Positions 7,739-10,739 of a stretch of DNA of 10,739 bases are shown here, one piece after another. Below the pieces are notes generated by a model. It was not told where the DNA came from, did not search any database, and worked only from the letters and a program-made list of their open reading frames with translations. Numbering within the stretch: position 1 is the stretch's first letter; each line of letters opens with the position of its first letter. Made by a program: the position numbers and the translations under genes. Location of the stretch: contig MU617566.1 of the NCBI GenBank assembly GCA_025201705.1, positions 1-10,739 of the forward strand, in the 5' to 3' direction. This stretch comes from Dissophora ornata (lineage: Eukaryota > Mortierellomycota > Mortierellomycetes > Mortierellales > Mortierellaceae).

Positions 7739-8530
7739 CCCCAGTTTGTCTGGACCTCCAAGCTTAAAAATCGATCTCCGAGCACACAGCAAACCACAGT
7801 TTCGTCAAGCCGTGGCCACGCAGTATTACAACGAATTCCTTCGCATTTACAAGCCCCTTGCTGATACAGGATCCAATCTTGCCTCGTCGCACGCTGTTGA
7901 TCAAGAGAAGGCCGTTCACTCCAAAACTAATCAGGGCAGCTATCGCAGTCTAGCATCATCGGTCCTACAACGGCTGAAAAAGAGGCCATTCGCGATTAGT
8001 GAAGAGGATGTTGGGATTGACGGTGAATAGCTGGATCCACAACTGAAGGCGAAATAGAACCTAGCTTTGGATATTTGGAGAGGTGCGCCAAAATATTCTC
8101 AGATACTAGAGGAACTAGAAGCGAACGGATACCCAATTGAGATACCGAAAGGTCCGCCTCCTCCACTAGATCAGACCCAAATCTGTGATCGCTGTCAAAA
8201 ACAATTTGATAGAAAGGATATATTAGAGGAGGAGGATAGGCTAGCATGCCAATTTCATGAACTGAGAATAAGGTCGAGGAGAAACGATGGTAAGAAGTTT
8301 GGTAGAGGGTACACTTTCCATTACTAGTGTATTTATTGTTTTTTACTTTATTCGCATTTGCTTTTTTGCATTTACTTACACACACATTGCCATCATTACT
8401 GGATACAGGGCTACACAACAGGATGTTTTAAATTCATTAGACTGACAGTTGTGGACAAGGCTGGCACACCCATCATGGATGAGCTTGTCAAACCCTCTCA
8501 CAACGTCCTAGACCTAAATTCTCGCTTCAA

Positions 8531-8614
8531 GTGCTTTATTTATGTTATGTGGTAGACTATTCTTTGCTGCCATGTAGGGCTATTCTACACAACATTAACT
8601 TGCATCGCCATCAG
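8531..8614 (+). other. Intron 3 of exonuclease pseudogene B (84 bp)
   Basis: GTGCTT ... GCCATCAG, with branch-like ACATTAACTT. The last exon base before the donor is A rather than G, and the donor is GTGCTT rather than GTACTT, so splicing would be weaker than in copy A. Confidence 0.7.
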
Positions 8615-8774
8615 TGGTATCATTTCACTTGAGGGTGCCAAATACACCCTGGACCAGGCACGAAGGCGTCTTGTCCAGCTCATTGACAAGGACACTATCA
8701 TTATTGGACAAAGTTTGGAGAACGACTTTAAAGTCATGCGATTGATCCATACGCGAGTTGTTAATACTGCCATG

Positions 8775-8912
8775 GTATGGGGGCTTGATGTGTGTATGCA
8801 AATACAAATTATAGGGATTTACAAACCCTGAGATGCCACTAATGTGAGGTGTCAATCTATCCGTTTTTCAATTTTTCTATTATCTCTTTTTCTATTTTTC
8901 TTTGAGTGGCAG
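8775..8912 (+). other. Intron 4 of exonuclease pseudogene B (138 bp)
   Basis: ATG|GTATGG ... GAGTGGCAG|TTG, with a strong pyrimidine tract (8863-8903). It joins NTAM to LYPHP, matching copy A. Confidence 0.7.
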
Positions 8913-9178
8913 TTGTATCCGCATCCAAAACTTTGGCTACTCGCTGCAGCGTCTGGCAAGAGAGCATCTTCAAATCCGCATTCAGGACTCTGAGGAGGGT
9001 CATGATTCATATGAGGATGTAAAAACTTGTCTTGACTTGGTGCGTTTCAAAGTTACAAAAGACGTACCAAAGTAACTGCTGCCATGGCGGAATGCAGGAT
9101 ACCGTATAATCGTTTAGTTTAATACCTCATGCAATGCATTGGGAACCAAAGCTGTTCATTTCAATGTTTTTTTTTACC

Positions 9179-9514
9179 TTACTCAAAATGACAGCATTCC
9201 CTCAACTGTCGCCGAATATGCGTTTCTGCGACTGCCGGTAGACTTGCAGTCTGCTGGGTGTTGCTTAAATGCCTTCCGCCAACAGCATATCCCCACCAGG
9301 GTTCTTTATCCCAGGCCACAATAGTAGCTATCTTCGTCACATGTAGCCCGTTGTGCAGATATACGCCCATTGTCCCAGATGCAACATCAGTAAAATAGTT
9401 TACAGCTCTCCGTCGGGATGGAGCTATTTCTGTTGGTTCATAGTCATTGAGAAATCTATCGTGAAGCTCTACCTCGTATGTTGTTTTGTTATACCGTCTC
9501 TTGTGTGTCGTCTT
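9179..9514 (-). pseudogene. Unidentified - strand open frame in the convergent region, copy B
   Basis: On the - strand 112 codons are open, from just after a TAA at 9515-9517 to the stop at 9179. The first in-frame ATG is at 9370, but the shared part starts earlier. Visible segments are YEVELHDRFLNDYEPTEIAP, AVNYFTDVASG, VAWDKEPWWGYAVGG and a basic C-terminus. Copy A preserves the first three with stops (about 3660-3300). In a hand comparison of about 57 codons, roughly half of the differences fell on the third position of this frame (13 of 26), a mild sign of past coding. However, the + strand is open over the same triplets, from 9353 to 9622, so the strand is not settled. No family recognised; possibly the relic of a second gene. 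Confidence 0.35.
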
Positions 9515-9914
9515 TTATTTGGTGCATCTCTCATTACTTCTTTTCCGGCACGTCTGTTCATGGCTGATACTGAAGACCTTGGATTCCCTCTGGCAGACTT
9601 TGCCTATTATTTCAGCCACTGAGAGATATCTCATTTTATTTCGCAATTTGATGACACTGGTGGTCCTGGAGAAATCCGCTCTGCCTTCTTAGCCTTGGTT
9701 CGCCTTGCTTTGAGGCACATGACAACTCTAGGCGTATGTAAAAGATGGTGAAAGAAAGACGACTCTCAATATCTTCAGACCCGAAGTTAATCTATTGGAA
9801 CAAACAACTCATGTGTCCCTCAGTAAACGACAGCATGTAGACCTGTAATTCAGACAAACCCAGAACAATGGAGCCCCCTCTCTCCTACATCTGTTGCAAT
9901 AAAAATTGTTGTTT

Positions 9915-9920
9915 TTTATT
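9915..9920 (-). terminator. Candidate poly(A) signal for cysteine-rich gene B
   Basis: AATAAA on the - strand, about 136 bases past the TAA at 10056-10058, in the same TTTTTTATTTTATCTTGCAAG context as copy A's site at 4078. Confidence 0.5.
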
Positions 9921-10055
9921 TTATCTTGCAAGAGACATGCTGCGTTTGTGACCATACACATTAGTATTTTGCGAAAAGGAAAAAAAAAAAGAATTTCATG
10001 TATCGGGTTATCAGTAATGTTGCAGCACCATTGGGTCAGGTAGGAAAGACTTCGG

Positions 10056-10739
10056 TTATGCAGAAACGGCAGCGATGGTGGGATCCTCTTCACGAGCAGT
10101 AGCATCCGCAAGAGTTGCGTCAGTGTCAGCGTCAGTTTCAGCGTCAGCGCCAGTGTCAGCGTCAGCGCCACTGTCGGCGTCGCAATGTTTGCACCTGCGC
10201 TCGCACAAGGAATCGCAGTTGCGCGCGCACTTGTTACTGCACTCAAGCTCAGACCCGCCATATTTCCTGCATTCGGAGGAGCACCCCTTCTCGTCGTTAT
10301 AGCATGCATCCTTGCACTCGACCTTGCAGGGCTTGCATTCCTCGTCGCACTTTTTCTCGTCTTGCTCGCAGTCTGCCTTGCACCAGTCCTTGCCGTCATC
10401 GCATGCCTTTTCGCATTCCCACTCTGTCTCGCCGCATGCCTCGTCGCACTCCTTGTCACAATCCTCGCACGCCTCACAACATTTATGTTCCCATTGGCCC
10501 ATGCCCCCATCTAAGGTTTCTGTGTTCGTACTGACATTTGTCTTCACGGTTGCTGGCTTCGCAGCGGTTTCTGGCTTCGCCGCTGGTGCCGCAACGGTTT
10601 CTGGCTTCGCAGCGGTTTCTGGCTTCGCCGCTGGTGCCGCAACGGTTTCTGGCTTCGCCGCTGGTGCCGCAGCAGTTTCTGGCTTCGCCGCTGGTGCCGC
10701 AGCAGTTTCTGGCTTCGCCGCTGGTGCCGCAGCAGTTTC
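10056..10739 (-). CDS. Cysteine-rich CX3C-repeat protein with Ala/Pro/Lys repeat region (5' end off window)
   Basis: The frame is open from the right window edge to TAA 10056-10058, with 227 codons visible. The start lies outside; the GTG at 10547 is internal, because the repeat upstream of it is in frame. From the N-terminal side there is a repeat of decapeptide ETAAAPAAKP and hexapeptide ETAAKP (to about 10554), a Thr/Asn linker, 23 cysteines mostly as CX3C pairs, an Asp/Ala/Thr tail (CDADSGADADTGADAETDAD), and TIAAVSA at the end. About 100 C-terminal residues align with the 386-residue protein at 4247-5407, including KPCKVEC and CERRCK. The histidine cluster and the middle CX3C region of that paralogue are absent from the visible part. 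Probably secreted like its paralogue, but the signal peptide would be outside the window. Function unknown. Confidence 0.85.
   Translation of the reverse strand, partial: ETAAAPAAKPETAAAPAAKPETAAAPAAKPETVAAPAAKPETAAKPETVAAPAAKPETAAKPATVKTNVSTNTETLDGGMGQWEHKCCEACEDCDKECDEACGETEWECEKACDDGKDWCKADCEQDEKKCDEECKPCKVECKDACYNDEKGCSSECRKYGGSELECSNKCARNCDSLCERRCKHCDADSGADADTGADAETDADTDATLADATAREEDPTIAAVSA
10100..10182 (-). repeat. Short imperfect repeat coding the Asp/Ala/Thr tail
   Basis: On the + strand, GTCAGCGTCAG-type six-base steps repeat imperfectly. They encode alternating Asp-Ala/Asp-Thr near the C-terminus. Copy A has a shorter, Asp-richer version at 4315-4353, so the tail changed length after duplication. 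Confidence 0.7.
10554..10739 (-). repeat. In-frame minisatellite, 30-bp and 18-bp units
   Basis: Read on +, the order is 18, 30, 18, 30, 30, 30, 30 bp, each unit starting TGGCTTCGC and ending GTTTC. The tract fills 186 bp and reaches the window edge, so its full length is unknown. The 30-bp units encode ET(A/V)AAPAAKP and the 18-bp units ETAAKP. The last three 30-bp units are identical, indicating recent expansion. All unit lengths are multiples of 3, so the frame is kept. Confidence 0.95.

Larger units (their letters stand above)
7464..9075 (+). pseudogene. REX1/REXO1-type DEDDh RNA exonuclease pseudogene, copy B
   Basis: Same family and exon order as the copy at 1377-3212. Exons inferred: about 7464-7683, 7739-8289, remains of exon 3 at 8360-8530, 8615-8774 and 8913-9075. 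It keeps the SGPPSL...YYNEFLRIYKPLA block, the complete first zinc knuckle CDRCQKQF, Exo II GQSLENDF (Asp 8724) and Exo III GHDSYEDVKTCLDLV (His 9001, Asp 9016). Lesions: a one-base deletion near 7580; in-frame TAG at 8028 and 8055; a ~248-bp deletion at about 8359 that removes the intron-2 acceptor, the CC...C...H zinc half and all of Exo I; the conserved VIDT aspartate changed to Asn at 8763; exon 3 ending AA instead of AG before GTGCTT; and a frameshift between LYPHP and GYSLQRLA. Without Exo I it cannot be catalytic. Confidence 0.88.
6046..10510. repeat. Tandem segmental duplication, copy B
   Basis: Second copy of 32-4690, in the same orientation and order. Compared with copy A it has a shorter microsatellite, an extra ~230 bp between 7196 and 7440 that carries a coding-like segment, a 248-bp deletion in the exonuclease at about 8359, and a different 5' half of the cysteine-rich gene. 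Strong similarity at the right end stops around the GKDWC/ACEDCDKEC cysteine region. Further upstream in that gene the two copies no longer match (repeat region versus signal peptide and long CX3C region). Confidence 0.9.

Noticed and set aside
32..10510. The duplicated unit as a transposon
   Set aside because: No transposase, integrase or reverse transcriptase motif, no terminal inverted or long terminal repeats, and no target-site duplication could be seen. Head-to-tail repeats of several genes fit a segmental duplication better.

Overview
The window is eukaryotic genomic DNA. The decisive evidence is a gene whose conserved protein blocks can only be joined through short GT-AG introns (55, 83, 83-84 and 136-138 bp). 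Other eukaryotic marks are AATAAA-type poly(A) signals, a TATA element, a long ATTC tetranucleotide microsatellite and pseudogenes. Intron size, gene spacing and the secreted cysteine-rich protein family fit a fungus or another small-genome microbial eukaryote. I cannot name the organism from sequence alone.

The layout is one tandem segmental duplication. Copy A covers about 32-4690 and copy B about 6046-10510, in the same orientation, separated by about 1.3 kb that is not duplicated (about 4690-6045, including the 5' half of a gene). Each copy has the same order: (1) a non-coding leader; (2) a conserved block of unclear coding status; (3) an ATTC microsatellite, about 256 bp in A and about 90 bp in B; (4) a REX1/REXO1-type DEDDh RNA exonuclease gene on the + strand; (5) about 1 kb of conserved sequence, open on both strands in parts; (6) a convergent - strand gene for a cysteine-rich protein built of CX3C pairs.

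Both exonuclease copies are pseudogenes, but most of their lesions differ. Copy A keeps the Exo I motif (Asp-Cys-Glu-Met) and the second half of the zinc motif. It has lost part of the first zinc knuckle and the Exo II aspartate, and carries three in-frame stops and a +1 frameshift. Copy B keeps the first zinc knuckle and Exo II. It has lost a splice acceptor and Exo I in a ~248-bp deletion, and carries two stops and a -1 frameshift. Each copy therefore reveals the ancestral gene where the other is broken.

The cysteine-rich genes look intact. Copy A (4247-5407) encodes a complete 386-residue protein with a signal peptide, a histidine cluster, 48 cysteines and an acidic tail. Copy B (10056 to the window edge) shares the last ~100 residues, but instead of the other CX3C repeats has an N-terminal Ala/Pro/Lys/Glu/Thr decapeptide repeat that runs off the window. 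The picture is a duplicated locus in which the exonuclease has died and the secreted cysteine-rich gene has survived and diverged.
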